The notes: a model not told the origin generated them from the letters alone. A stretch of 64,000 bases of DNA from Flavobacterium subsaxonicum WB 4.1-42 = DSM 21790 (GCF_000422725.1 NZ_AUGP01000025.1:62001-126000), one strand, 5' to 3'; shown: positions 32,613-42,933, counted from the first letter of the stretch. Program-made: numbers and translations.

Positions 32613-33743
32613 TTAAAGGTCTAATCGCAGCGCTAAAGAAATATTATGGTCTTTAGCTGCCGAGTTTGTAAACACCGGGTTGAGGTCGTATTTAGCGTAT
32701 AACGATATACTGCCCAAGCCAATGTAGCCGCTAACACCATAAACAAATTTAGTAGCATTAAAATCAGTCCTTACGCGGGTTGCAAACCTCTCGCCACCGG
32801 CTTTATATTTTAAAAATTGGGTAGCACCGGTGTTTATACCTGCAAATCCTCCAATGCCTACTTTTAACATGTTGGTGGTATCGTACCTAAAGTAATCTTT
32901 ATACTCTCTTTTTTTAGATGGCCCAAACTCAAAATGCACGGGCACTACAAGATTATCAAACCGCATTTGCGACTGTTTTAATTTGTTGGGGAATTCTTCC
33001 AGCACGGTAGTACCATCATTATTTACAAAATACTTATTGTTTTTTGGCGACAATGTATTAAAATGATACGACAGCCCATACACCAAACGCACTTTATAAG
33101 AATCTTTAAACAACCTTGTTTTAAGGGCAATACCTATCTCGGCAAAGCCGCTCTTGCCAAAACGGTACGAGTCGCCAATGGTTTTTCCGTCGCCTATAGT
33201 GTTATTAAATCCACTAGCCAGTACAACATCAGATGTAGTGCGTTTATCATATTTCTTTTTTCTGTTTTTGGCGTTATAATTAAAACCGAGTAAAAAACTA
33301 CCGTTATCGTCGTAAGCATTACCAAAGCCCATTTCAAAATAAGTACCCTGGTTGGCATTAAAATCGTAAACTTCGTCGCGTTTGGCCAGGGCAATCTGGT
33401 TGTCTACAATAGCTACTTTGTTGTCTATGTTAAGGGCGGCTTTTTTGGCAGCTTCCTCTTTTAAAGCCTGTGCCTGTTCGGGGGTAATAGAACCCTCTTC
33501 TAACTGCGCCGTAATTTTTTCGACAGCCTTTTTAAGATCGTATTTTTCATCGGCAATAATGTTTTGTTTTACCTTTTCAAACTGGTCCAGTTTTACTTGC
33601 AAACGGCGTTCCAGCTCGGCTTTGCGTTCTTCGGGTGCAGTTGGCAGCGGGTCTTCAAACTTAACAGGGGTAAACTGTGCGTAGGCTTTGGGCATGCAAA
33701 GCCCTGTTGCCACTAAGGCAATGTAAAAAATAATTCGTTTCAT
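32613..33743 (-). CDS. Outer-membrane beta-barrel protein with N-terminal coiled coil
   Basis: 376 residues. Signal peptide to AYAQ (about 23). Residues about 38-125 form a charged coiled coil (EERKAELERRLQVKLDQFEK and PEQAQALKEEAAKKAALNID), and residues about 130-376 alternate as barrel strands (YFEMGFGNAYDDNGSFLLGF, LGSISLYAKYDL) ending in SLALRLDL, a typical last strand. It is the third gene behind an ECF sigma and a membrane anti-sigma-like gene, 31 nt apart, so it is probably part of that stress or envelope response. The coiled coil may reach from the barrel into the periplasm. Confidence 0.8.
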   Translation of the reverse strand: MKRIIFYIALVATGLCMPKAYAQFTPVKFEDPLPTAPEERKAELERRLQVKLDQFEKVKQNIIADEKYDLKKAVEKITAQLEEGSITPEQAQALKEEAAKKAALNIDNKVAIVDNQIALAKRDEVYDFNANQGTYFEMGFGNAYDDNGSFLLGFNYNAKNRKKKYDKRTTSDVVLASGFNNTIGDGKTIGDSYRFGKSGFAEIGIALKTRLFKDSYKVRLVYGLSYHFNTLSPKNNKYFVNNDGTTVLEEFPNKLKQSQMRFDNLVVPVHFEFGPSKKREYKDYFRYDTTNMLKVGIGGFAGINTGATQFLKYKAGGERFATRVRTDFNATKFVYGVSGYIGLGSISLYAKYDLNPVFTNSAAKDHNISLALRLDL

Positions 33744-33774
33744 GATGATGATTGATTGAAGGTTAAGGCTATTA

Positions 33775-34470
33775 CTAATCTTTAATTGCTATCCTGATGG
33801 TTTTGAATTTATACTTAAAGATATTAAGTGCTTTTTCTCTGAATGACATATCTACCTCGGTCTCTGCCTCTTTTAAAAGGGCGGTTTCGCTGGCCGGTTC
33901 CGATGTATTCTTTAAACGCTCTAAGGCAATTTGCTTTTGTGCCGAAAGCAGTAGCGAATCGAGCTCGTTTTGTGTTACCTGGCCGTTTTGTTGCGATATC
34001 CTGTTTAGGGCATAGGCTACTTCGGTTGCTTTTTGCAACTCAATCTGCGGCAGAAGAGTCGCTTTGTTAACCACAGCAACACTATCTAAAGGCAATGAAA
34101 CAGGCGCCTGGATGGTGTTTTTTTGATGCTGTACCCGCTGCGTTGTTAACGCTACCGATGCCGGCGCAACAAAAGTATCTGCAGCAGGAGCAGGGGCAAT
34201 GATGGCAGGCTCCACAGGTTGAGCAGTTGTAACAACTACCTGTATGGGTTGCTGAGTGGTAGCAGCATTATTTTGCAACACCGCAAACAGGCCAATGCCA
34301 AAAGCAATTATAAGGCAGGCGGCTGCCCAATACCACAGTGGCTGTTTTTTGTTCTTTTTCTTAGTCAGTTGCCTGTTGTAGGCAACCCTTTCCCACGCAT
34401 CGGCAGATGGGGCTATGCTGCGCTCTTTAAGTTTGCGCTGTAGCTGATCTTCTAAATTATAGTGCTCCAT
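33775..34470 (-). CDS. Membrane-anchored anti-sigma-like protein
   Basis: 231 residues with one membrane segment at about 46-66 (PLWYWAAACLIIAFGIGLFA). The cytoplasmic N-terminus (about 40 residues, LEDQLQRKLKERSIAPSADAW) and a periplasmic Pro/Ala/Thr-rich stretch followed by a helical end are the layout of an anti-sigma factor. No HxxxCxxC zinc motif is present. It overlaps the sigma gene by 14 nt (translational coupling), which is the main reason for the call. Confidence 0.7.
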   Translation of the reverse strand: MEHYNLEDQLQRKLKERSIAPSADAWERVAYNRQLTKKKNKKQPLWYWAAACLIIAFGIGLFAVLQNNAATTQQPIQVVVTTAQPVEPAIIAPAPAADTFVAPASVALTTQRVQHQKNTIQAPVSLPLDSVAVVNKATLLPQIELQKATEVAYALNRISQQNGQVTQNELDSLLLSAQKQIALERLKNTSEPASETALLKEAETEVDMSFREKALNIFKYKFKTIRIAIKD

Positions 34471-35050
34471 TTTCTTTTTTGCTAAGTGTGGCTAATTGCT
34501 GTTGCAGCATTTTTCGGGCTTTAAACATCTGCGATTTACTGGTGCTCTCTGTAATGCCCAGCATGTCGGCAATTTCTTTGTGGCTGTAGCCCTCAACCGT
34601 GTATAAAACCATTACTGTTTTGTAGCCGTTGGGCAAATTATCCATAAGCCATTGCAGTACCTCAATATCATAATCCGATTCGGTTTGCACCGCTACGGTC
34701 TCTGCTTCTTCTATTTCCGAAAAATATAACTGCCTGCGGCTCCTTAAAAAATCGACCGCCTCACGAATCATAATGCGGCGAATCCATCCTTCAAAACTGC
34801 CTTCATGCCTAAATTTATCCAGGTTTTCGAACACCTTGGTAAAACCCTGTATCATAACATCTTCGGCATAATGCAAATCTTTAATATAGGTGCGGCACAC
34901 GCCCAGCATTTTAGGGGCATGCCGGTTAAAGAGCGCCTGCTCTGCTTTACCATCATGGCGCAGTGCTTTTTTTATAAGCACATCATCTGGTGTATGTAAG
35001 GCTATTATCTTCAAGGTTATAGTAAGGTTGGTTATGCTAAAGACGTACAT
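34457..35050 (-). CDS. ECF-type RNA polymerase sigma factor
   Basis: 197 residues with sigma-70 regions 2 and 4 only. Region 2: AEQALFNRHAPKMLGVCRTY, EDVMIQGFTKVFENL and GSFEGWIRRIMIREAVDFLR. Region 4: PNGYKTVMVLYTVEGYSHKE and IADMLGITESTSKSQMFKAR, the helix-turn-helix for the -33 box. The first 15-20 residues are atypical and a start further in (TTG near 35014) is possible. First gene of the sigma / anti-sigma-like / barrel operon. Confidence 0.93.
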   Translation of the reverse strand: MYVFSITNLTITLKIIALHTPDDVLIKKALRHDGKAEQALFNRHAPKMLGVCRTYIKDLHYAEDVMIQGFTKVFENLDKFRHEGSFEGWIRRIMIREAVDFLRSRRQLYFSEIEEAETVAVQTESDYDIEVLQWLMDNLPNGYKTVMVLYTVEGYSHKEIADMLGITESTSKSQMFKARKMLQQQLATLSKKENGAL

Positions 35051-35159
35051 TTTTTTTTAAAAGTTGCCTGAGCCTTTTATTTTTTTTAAACTTTTAAATT
35101 ATTTAGATTTAATATGTTGATATTTAGTTGTTATGTTTATTTATGAAGCAAAAAAAAAT

Positions 35160-35182
35160 CCCTGTTGCGGGCAGCAACAGGG
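35160..35182 (-). terminator. Terminator of the 892-aa T9SS protein gene
   Basis: CCCTGTTGC-GGGCA-GCAACAGGG with a T-run on the minus strand. The stem is identical to that of the next T9SS gene (38288-38312). Confidence 0.9.
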
Positions 35183-35208
35183 AAAAAATAACAAAGGTAT
35201 TGGGGATA

Positions 35209-37887
35209 TTAGTACACTATTTTTTTACTGACTTTGCCTTGCACAGTATCAATTTGAATAATTAATACTTCCTGCTGTGCGGCCAGGTTAGTTATAGCTG
35301 TTTGTGTTGCGTTAATGTTTTGCTGGTTGTACAGCCTCCTGCCGGTAATATCGTAAACCGTAACAGCATTCATATCGATATTTCCTGTTGAAATTTTTAT
35401 AGCGTTGCCCTCTTTATAAACTACCACACTGTTGGCATTTAATAAAGGGTTACCGGTGCTAAGCGGTTGTGCGTAAACAATCTCAAACCTTTCGTTAAAA
35501 ACGCCCGGCGCGGCTGTAAATGTATAATCGGCATCGGTTAGGTTATGGGTTGTGCCTAAAAAGTTATCTTTAAGGTAAACGTTCTGCCCGTTGGCAAAAA
35601 CACCTTCAAAATGATCTAACGATAGTTTGTAGCTGCCATAGTTTTCTACCGCATAGCCAAGTGCTACAACATCGGTAGCGTTAAACACCGGCCTTGCCTG
35701 TATGGCTAAGGTTTCGTTTAGGGCCACCGAATATAATGTGGCGTTACCGTTAATAAACTTTCGGCCATCATAACCATAGTCAAGGCCTGTAGTTGCGCCA
35801 TCCATATAAACAATGGCCGTTTGGCTAAAGCTATTTGCCGAGCTTAGGTTTATCCATACGCGCGATGTCTGGTTTTCCTGCTGCAATGCTCCCTTTAAAA
35901 AAGCTACACTGCCCGTTATCGTGGCCGGTTTTCTCATGCTGCTGTTAAACACAGCCTGCGGGTTGGCCACACCCTCTTTTGTTTGCACAATAAAGCCCTG
36001 GCCGGGCGCTATTAGCCAGTTGGTATTATCGTTACCTTCTCCTGAGAAATAAATGTTCTGATCCTGTCCGCCAAAGGCATAGCCGGGAGTAGGAACTTCT
36101 TCTTCCTCATCCTCCTCTTCGTCTTTTGGCGTAGCACCGTTAGCCACAAAGCCGGCAAGGGTAAGGGTGGCGTAAGTAGATACGGCCATATCGTTTTTCT
36201 TTCTCCAGAAATACATACCCGATAGTCCATCTAAAACACCTGAGTTTTGGGTAAAAAACTCCGATACGCTTATAGGCGAAGGGTAGGGGTTGCCAACAGC
36301 GGTGTAGCGGTTGCCCTGTGTTTGCAGGTTTTTGTAAATAGTGCCGTTGTTGGGTGTACCAATAAAATTGCCTTTAAAAACCATTGGAGCTTCGCCCATG
36401 TAGTACGAGCCTGTTGGCCCGCCTGTTACCGAGTTGGGCATCCTGATAAGGTAGCCCGTTGCGGGACTAAAGGTTGCAGTATTAATATTGGGTACTACAA
36501 AATACTGGTCCTTGTATACATTGCCGGTATCGAGTCCGCCGTAAGTGTAAAACCTTGAGGTGCTTGTAAATGGCGAAAAGTTTTTTAGAAGCTGGTTTGC
36601 CACCGGAGACGACCACATGGTATAATCCAACCTGTATAAAAGGTTACTGTCTTTTTTTACCACTATTTTACCGGTGTTGGCAACGCTGTTTTGCTGTAAA
36701 AGCGACCCGTTGTTTTGCACGGTTAATACGCCACCCTCGGCAACGGTAACCTCGTTTACCAGTTGCAGTGTACCGGTGCTTAATATATTTAATGAGGCGC
36801 CCTGGCCTAAAGAAATACTCTTGGCATAAGCGGTTATTTCGGCAATTTCGGGCTGGTTAGCGGCCTGAGATGTAATAATAACATTTTGTGCCGATGTAGG
36901 CACCGTACCGCACGACCAATTGCCCGGATGATTCCAGTCGGCACTTACGGCACCGGTCCAGATGTAGCTTTCGGCAACGGTAATAGATATAACGGTGCTT
37001 GTAGTAGTACAGTTGCCATTGGTTACAAAAGCCCTGTAGTAGGTGGTGCTGGTTAGTAAACCCGTTACATAGGTAGTACTGTTAACTGCGTAGCCACCGG
37101 TTACAGGCATCCAGCCGCTGGTGCCGTTAGCACTCTGGTGCCACTGCAATGTGCCATTGGCCCAGCTAACACTTATAACGGCGGCGTTGTTTGGGCATAT
37201 AGTCTGGTTGGGCGATGGCGCACTTACACTTGCCGCAGTTGCAACGGTTACGGCTGCAACATTGGTTGTGGTGGCGGTACACTCCTGCCCATTATTTTTT
37301 ATAACAGCATAGTAGTATTTTGTGCCCACAGCATTAACAGATGGAGTGTAGGTGGCATAATTAGCCGTTGCTATTGCAGAGCCGCCACTTGTGCTGTTTG
37401 TGGTATTTACATACCACTGGTAGCTAACAGAGGTGCCACTTGCCGTAACCGAAAGGTTTACCGCATTAAACTGGCAGGTGTTTACAGATTGTGGCTGCTG
37501 TGTAATTACACTGTTAAGATAAGCAGTGCTGCTTTGTACGGTGCCAGAGCTGTTAGTTACTGCAACGCTGTAAGCACCAATATGAGATGTTTCTACATTA
37601 CTAATTGTATAGGAAGCCGATGTTGCACCGTCTATGGCTACGCCATTTTTTTTCCATTGATATGATTCGGCGCCGGTGGCAACTACGGTAAATGTAGCCG
37701 ATGCCTGTGCGCCTGTGCAGGCCACCTGAGATGCAGGCTGCGTTGTTATAACCGGCGCTGCAACAACAGTTGTGTTTAGGTTGTTGGTTAGTAAAGCACC
37801 ATTAACCTTGTTATTAGCAGTAATAAAACCTGTAAAAAATAGTAACAATACCGTTAAGCACTTACCCGGCAAGTAAAGATGTTTCAT
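35209..37887 (-). CDS. T9SS-secreted protein with Ig-like domains (large surface protein 1)
   Basis: 892 residues. A signal-type N-terminus (KCLTVLLLFFTGFITANN) is followed by an Ig-like domain (VITTQPASQVACTGAQASAT, GAYSVAVTNSSGTVQ, about 45-130), further Ig blocks (about 130-310), and a conserved module of about 500 residues shared with the next two genes: YRLDYTMWSSPVANQLL, YLIRMPNSVTGGPTGSYYMG, AVGNPYPSPISVSEFF, YFWRKKND, LIAPGQGFIV. A strongly acidic insert KDEEEDEEEEVPTP sits in a variable loop. The end is a type A sorting domain (ITGRRLYNQQNINAT ... SKKIVY). Probably a large cell-surface or released protein; substrate or ligand unknown. Confidence 0.88.
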   Translation of the reverse strand: MKHLYLPGKCLTVLLLFFTGFITANNKVNGALLTNNLNTTVVAAPVITTQPASQVACTGAQASATFTVVATGAESYQWKKNGVAIDGATSASYTISNVETSHIGAYSVAVTNSSGTVQSSTAYLNSVITQQPQSVNTCQFNAVNLSVTASGTSVSYQWYVNTTNSTSGGSAIATANYATYTPSVNAVGTKYYYAVIKNNGQECTATTTNVAAVTVATAASVSAPSPNQTICPNNAAVISVSWANGTLQWHQSANGTSGWMPVTGGYAVNSTTYVTGLLTSTTYYRAFVTNGNCTTTSTVISITVAESYIWTGAVSADWNHPGNWSCGTVPTSAQNVIITSQAANQPEIAEITAYAKSISLGQGASLNILSTGTLQLVNEVTVAEGGVLTVQNNGSLLQQNSVANTGKIVVKKDSNLLYRLDYTMWSSPVANQLLKNFSPFTSTSRFYTYGGLDTGNVYKDQYFVVPNINTATFSPATGYLIRMPNSVTGGPTGSYYMGEAPMVFKGNFIGTPNNGTIYKNLQTQGNRYTAVGNPYPSPISVSEFFTQNSGVLDGLSGMYFWRKKNDMAVSTYATLTLAGFVANGATPKDEEEDEEEEVPTPGYAFGGQDQNIYFSGEGNDNTNWLIAPGQGFIVQTKEGVANPQAVFNSSMRKPATITGSVAFLKGALQQENQTSRVWINLSSANSFSQTAIVYMDGATTGLDYGYDGRKFINGNATLYSVALNETLAIQARPVFNATDVVALGYAVENYGSYKLSLDHFEGVFANGQNVYLKDNFLGTTHNLTDADYTFTAAPGVFNERFEIVYAQPLSTGNPLLNANSVVVYKEGNAIKISTGNIDMNAVTVYDITGRRLYNQQNINATQTAITNLAAQQEVLIIQIDTVQGKVSKKIVY

Positions 37888-38342
37888 TGTTATTTAAGAT
37901 TTAGATTAATATTTATTAATTAATTAGTTGTTTTTTGTTAAAATTTTAGTAATCATTAACAAAAAAAGTAAATGCCAATTAGATTATTATCCAATCTTCA
38001 AATATTCGATGAAATACAGTTTTTTCCTGCCAAAGAGTTTGTTTGTCATTGTTTTAACGCCTATTAGTCAGAATATTGTGGTTAAATAAAATTTATATGT
38101 AAGATTATTTTACGTTTTTACGTAGGAATATCGCTATGTAATTAGTTAAAAAATAACTAAAAATGTAAAATCCTATTTATACAATGATAATGTATGATAT
38201 AGCTTTTTATTTACTTATAAATTAATCATTTATTCATAGTTAAGCTATTGATGCTGCCGAGGTTATGAGGCATAAGGGCATAAAAAAATCCCTGTTGCAT
38301 TGCAACAGGGATTCTAAAAAAAAAACGGGGTGTTGTGTGTGC
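37888..38342. other. 455-nt AT-rich intergenic region
   Basis: Promoter and leader region of the 892-aa protein gene (no convincing TAnnTTTG match seen) and the terminator of the 1329-aa gene. No other features. Confidence 0.5.
38288..38312 (-). terminator. Terminator of the 1329-aa T9SS protein gene
   Basis: ATCCCTGTTGCA / TGCAACAGGGAT perfect stem with a T-run on the minus strand; same stem core as 35160-35182. Confidence 0.9.
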
Positions 38343-41300
38343 TTAGTAAACTATTTTCTTGCTAACCTTACCTGCTACTGTGGTAATTTCTACAATAAGT
38401 ACCTGCTGCTGTGCTGCAAGGTTTGTTACTGTAACTGTAGTAGCATTAATATTAGACTGGTTGTATAATTTTCTGCCCCTGATGTCGTAAATAGTAACAT
38501 CGGTCATATCAATATTGCCTGAAGCTATGTTTATAGTGTTGTCTTGCTGATAAACCACTACACTGTTAGCTGTAATAACAGGGTTATCTGTACCCAATTG
38601 CGTAGGCTGAGCATACAGTACTGTAAACCTGTCATCAAAAGTACCGGCCTCTGTTGTAAAGGTAAAATCAGTGCTTGTAATATCATGTGTTACACCTGTA
38701 AAGCTATCTCTAAGGTAAATGCTTTGGCCTTCGGCAAAAACGCCATCTACATGATCTACATCTATTGTGTAAGAACCTGCAGTTTTAGCTGTAAAACCAA
38801 GGGCAACTTCATCAGAAGATGTAAATGCCGGCCTTGCCTGTATTGTAAGCGTATTATCTGCTGCAAGTGTGTAAAGAGCTACGTTGTTACCATCGGTTAA
38901 TTTTACACCATCATAACCATAATCTAAACCTGTAGTAGCACCCGGTATGTAAGCTACAGCAGTTTGGCTAAAGCCACCTTCTGTAGTAAGGTTTAACCAT
39001 AGGCGAGATGTTTCCTGGCCCGGTGTTACTTTAAAGAAAGGCTCTGCACCTGTTGTTGGGGCTGCTCTTCTCATAGTATTGTTAAAGGTAAGCTGCGGGT
39101 TGGTAAGGCCTGTTTGTGTTCTTACAATAAAACCTTGTCCAGGTGCAATTAACCAGTTTGCATTATCGCTGTTTGTACCTGTAAAGAATACTGCCTGATC
39201 CTGGCCACCATTTAGGTAAGTAGGGTTTACAGTTGTAGAACCGTCTGGCGATGCACCATTAGCTACTAAACCTGCAAGGGTTAGTGTAGCATAAGACGAT
39301 ACGTTGTGGTCGTTTTTCTTTCTCCATAAGTACATTGCAGAAGTACCGTCTAACACACCGCTGTTTTGAGTGTAAAAATCTTTTACGCTAATTGGCGAAG
39401 AGTAAGGGTTACCAACTGCTGTGTAACGGCCACCAAGGGTGTTAAGTGTTTTATTAATAGTACCGTTGTTAGGTAAGCCTTTAAATGTACCTTCAAAAGA
39501 TATAGTGCTTGTACCCTGGTAGTACGTGCCTGTTGGGCCACCTGTTACAGAGTTTGGCATACGTATTAGGTATCCTGTAGCAACATCAAAATTGTTGTTA
39601 GGGCTAATGCTTGTGTAACCATCTGTATAGTTATTGCTGGCATCTACACCACCGTACACATAAAAACGAGATGCGCTTGTAAATACAGAGAATAAACCTA
39701 ATTGCTGGCCTGTTACCGGTGCCGACCACATTGTGTAATCTAACCTGTATAACTGGTTGGTGTTTTTAACCACCCTTATGCTACCTTCGTTAACAATATT
39801 ATCATCTATTTGTACTAATGCACCGTTGTTGCGTGTTAAAAATAAAGCGTTTGGCTCTACCGTTAATTTACGTTTAATTGTAAATGTTGCGCCTGTGTTT
39901 ACCGCTACTGTAGCGTTAGCTTTAACTAAACATGAACATGCTTGTAAAGATGAAGTTACTTCCAGGTTACCCGAAACTATTTCTACCGGGGTGTTTATGC
40001 TTGGTGTAGCACTCCATGTACCGTTAGTGTAAGTAACTGCTGCTGGTACTGTAACCAGTTTAGTTGTACCGGCTGTAGTTGTACCACAAATAGTATTTTT
40101 AATTCTTACCCAGTAGGTAGTAGTAGCGCTTGGTGCAACAACAATGCTTGCGCCTGTTTGGCCTGCAATTATGTTTTGCCCTATTGTGCCTGTACCCCAC
40201 TGGTACTCTGTATTTGATAATAAAGAAGCTCCTGTAGCTGTAAGTGTTATAGAGGCATCTTTACATGTTATAGACGCTCCTGCTATAGAGGCAGCATCTG
40301 TAGAGGTAACTGCTGCAATAGTTACTTTTGCAACTGCATAAGTAGCGTTATCCTGAGTTCTGAATTCAATTGTAGAGTTTGGCCCTAACTGGTAAGTACC
40401 AACTACCACACTAACTTCTGCATCGCCGCTCCAGGCGTTGTTAGACCATACTAATGTGCCATCTATATACATGCTGGCAGCATCATCCCATTTGTTTAAT
40501 GTAATTTTATAAGAACCGCAGTTAAAGCCTTTTCTTTTGTGGATAAAAGTAAAGTTATCTGTGTTTACAGAACATCCCTGGTAGCCTGTAGCTGATGACG
40601 GAGACGACGATAAACCCCAGCTTGTAGTAGTATCAAAACCTAAAGTACTTACAGAATAAGAACCACGGTAAACATTGTTAGACGGTGTAGCTATATCTAC
40701 GCCATTGTAAGCATAAACATTCCAAACGCCTGCCCCAAATGTAGATGGGTCTACTAATGGTGTATTTCTTGTTACTGTAACAACCACGCCTGTTGTAGTT
40801 AAAGTACATGGTGCAGTAGCTACACGCCTTACCCAGTATTTAGTAGTTGCCGATGGCGAAACTGTTATAGATGCTGTTGTAGCTCCGGCAATAGGGTTAA
40901 CTCCTACAACGTCTCCGGTACCCCATTGGTAAGTAGAACCTGTACCGCCTGTAGCTGTAAGTGTTGTAGACTCGCTACCACAACCAACGGTTAGTGTACC
41001 CGATATGCCTGTTGGTGCTGTTGTAGTATTTGTAATAGTAAGTTTTGCGTTGGCATCTCCACCGTTCTCTCTAATCCTTATCTCTATAGTAGAAGTTTCG
41101 CTTAGGTTAAAATTGCCAAGTGTTTGAGCACCACCTGCACCACCACTGTATCCGTTGTGTGTGTATACGCTTGTACCGTTAACATAAACAATAACCTCGT
41201 CGTCCCAGTTGTTAAGCACTAATGAGTAGTTACCGCAAGGAAAACCCTGCCTTTTGCTTACAAATGTAAAGTTGTCTACCGGTATTGTACAGCCACTCCA

Positions 41301-42332
41301 TGCAGTACTGTTTGCAGTAGCTGTTGCAGATGATGGCGATGCGTTTTGTGGCCAAGAAGCAGTAGTATCAAAGCTTAATGTAGATGCAGTATAAAAACCT
41401 GCATATTCTATAGTGCTGGCAAGGCTAATGCTTTCGCCTTTGTAACCATAAACGTTCCAGGCATTGCTACCAAATTCTGATGGGTTACCTGCCACTGGAG
41501 CAGCCGGTGTTACTACTTTAAAAGCAGCATCGGTAGTATTAGAACATGGTGATGCAGCTACGCGCCTTACCCAGTATGTTTTTGTAGATAGTGGTTGTAC
41601 TGTTATAGATGCTGTTGTAGCGCCAGATATTATGTTGTTACCCGCTACAGAGCCTATACCCCATTGGTAGGTGGCATTAGTACCTACTGTACCACCGGTA
41701 GCAGTTAGTGTTGTAGTTGTTGTACAGCTTGATGTACCTGTGCTTGTAATAGATTCCGGAGCAGTGGTAGTACAATCGGCAACTGCCATATTAAACCTAA
41801 CCCTCGAGTCTGTGCCACGCTCGTAGTATTCAAGTATATAATTAATTGTACCACCTGCATGGTATATAGTTGCTGTTTTAGAGCCATAAGAATGGTCATC
41901 CCAGGCAGAAAGGGACGTAATAAATTCGCCATCATTAATGCTTAGCCTGTAACCATCATCGCCACCTACAATGTATGTATAGTAACCTGCAGCCAGGTTT
42001 TTAGTCATTTTGTAGCGAATGGCAAAATTATCGTTATAAGTACCCGTACAAAGGGTAGCTTCGGCAGGTATAGCACCATTGCCTAAGTTTTGGTCAAAGT
42101 TTTGGGCACGTGTAACATAGCCTCTGTAGTTAGCGCTTACAAACGGTGTTGTTGCCGGTGGGTTGCCGGTAGGTATATTGTTGTAAACATAACCATACCA
42201 CTGGTCTGTACCAAAAGTGGTTTGGTTTCCAAATGAGCATTGTGCCTGTACCTGAAAATTAATTACAAAAAGCACAGCCAGTAAAGCAAGCCTTAAATAG
42301 CGATTAGTAAAATTGGGGTAGATGTAATTCAT
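38343..42332 (-). CDS. T9SS-secreted protein with PA14-like and Ig-like domains (large surface protein 2)
   Basis: 1329 residues. The signal peptide ends VQAQ. The first domain (about 32-190) has YVVGGDDGYRLSIN-like sequence (YIVGGDDGYRLSINDGEFIT), typical of a PA14-like sugar- or ligand-binding beta domain. Two related blocks with NPSEFGSNAWNVYGYKGESI / DPSTFGAGVWNVYAYNGVDI follow (about 290-440 and 540-680), alternating with Ig-like repeats ending TYQWGTG...TKYWVRRVA. The last 500 residues are the module shared with its neighbours (YRLDYTMWSAPVTGQQL, AVGNPYSSPISVKDFY, LIAPGQGFIV), ending in a type A sorting domain (SKKIVY). A -7 element precedes it. Likely adhesin or polysaccharide-binding surface protein. 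Confidence 0.88.
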   Translation of the reverse strand: MNYIYPNFTNRYLRLALLAVLFVINFQVQAQCSFGNQTTFGTDQWYGYVYNNIPTGNPPATTPFVSANYRGYVTRAQNFDQNLGNGAIPAEATLCTGTYNDNFAIRYKMTKNLAAGYYTYIVGGDDGYRLSINDGEFITSLSAWDDHSYGSKTATIYHAGGTINYILEYYERGTDSRVRFNMAVADCTTTAPESITSTGTSSCTTTTTLTATGGTVGTNATYQWGIGSVAGNNIISGATTASITVQPLSTKTYWVRRVAASPCSNTTDAAFKVVTPAAPVAGNPSEFGSNAWNVYGYKGESISLASTIEYAGFYTASTLSFDTTASWPQNASPSSATATANSTAWSGCTIPVDNFTFVSKRQGFPCGNYSLVLNNWDDEVIVYVNGTSVYTHNGYSGGAGGAQTLGNFNLSETSTIEIRIRENGGDANAKLTITNTTTAPTGISGTLTVGCGSESTTLTATGGTGSTYQWGTGDVVGVNPIAGATTASITVSPSATTKYWVRRVATAPCTLTTTGVVVTVTRNTPLVDPSTFGAGVWNVYAYNGVDIATPSNNVYRGSYSVSTLGFDTTTSWGLSSSPSSATGYQGCSVNTDNFTFIHKRKGFNCGSYKITLNKWDDAASMYIDGTLVWSNNAWSGDAEVSVVVGTYQLGPNSTIEFRTQDNATYAVAKVTIAAVTSTDAASIAGASITCKDASITLTATGASLLSNTEYQWGTGTIGQNIIAGQTGASIVVAPSATTTYWVRIKNTICGTTTAGTTKLVTVPAAVTYTNGTWSATPSINTPVEIVSGNLEVTSSLQACSCLVKANATVAVNTGATFTIKRKLTVEPNALFLTRNNGALVQIDDNIVNEGSIRVVKNTNQLYRLDYTMWSAPVTGQQLGLFSVFTSASRFYVYGGVDASNNYTDGYTSISPNNNFDVATGYLIRMPNSVTGGPTGTYYQGTSTISFEGTFKGLPNNGTINKTLNTLGGRYTAVGNPYSSPISVKDFYTQNSGVLDGTSAMYLWRKKNDHNVSSYATLTLAGLVANGASPDGSTTVNPTYLNGGQDQAVFFTGTNSDNANWLIAPGQGFIVRTQTGLTNPQLTFNNTMRRAAPTTGAEPFFKVTPGQETSRLWLNLTTEGGFSQTAVAYIPGATTGLDYGYDGVKLTDGNNVALYTLAADNTLTIQARPAFTSSDEVALGFTAKTAGSYTIDVDHVDGVFAEGQSIYLRDSFTGVTHDITSTDFTFTTEAGTFDDRFTVLYAQPTQLGTDNPVITANSVVVYQQDNTINIASGNIDMTDVTIYDIRGRKLYNQSNINATTVTVTNLAAQQQVLIVEITTVAGKVSKKIVY

Positions 42333-42364
42333 AATGTGATTGTAAATATCGATTAATATGAGGG

Positions 42365-42372
42365 CAAATGTA
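42365..42372 (-). promoter_or_regulatory. -7 element of the 1329-aa protein gene
   Basis: TACATTTG on the minus strand, 32 nt before the ATG at 42332, identical to the element in front of paralogue 2 (15096). No -33 box at the usual spacing. Confidence 0.4.
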
Positions 42373-42858
42373 AAAGTTAAGACTATGTTAATGTTTGTTA
42401 AAGCAATTTTTAAATTTATCGTATGATAGAAAAAACTTATTTGTCTATATCTACCTATACGAGCGGGTTACGATTATGGTTTCAAAATGAAGCAAAATCT
42501 TTTTAACTTTTTTTTAAGAAGCGTTATACTGTTAAATAAATCTTAATTTCCTCACAAATATATTTAAATATGAGAGCGCATATTATGCAGTCCTAATATT
42601 TAGTAGATTGATAAGCTTTGCCGAAAAAAACTTCATTAAAAATATAAATTCGACAGATTTGTTAAATTATATTGCGAAAATTACCCTAATTGTGATATTT
42701 AAAATTTAAATAATGACCTTTTTGTCATTTTTAAAAACAGACAAAAAGCACATTTTTTCGATAAACTGCACGAATTAGTAAAAAATAATTAACAATTAAT
42801 GCTGTTTGGAGGTGTAAAATACTGCGGTATAACGATGTAGGTAAATGTAATTATAATG

Positions 42859-42892
42859 TAGTTTTTTGTTTAGTTTTTTGTTTAGTTTTTTT
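42859..42892 (+). repeat. 12-bp tandem repeat (TAGTTTTTTGTT)
   Basis: Two perfect units and most of a third. Intergenic, function unknown. Confidence 0.85.
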
Positions 42893-42933
42893 AAATACAG
42901 CGAGGTATCAACCTAAAAAATTAAACAAAAAAA

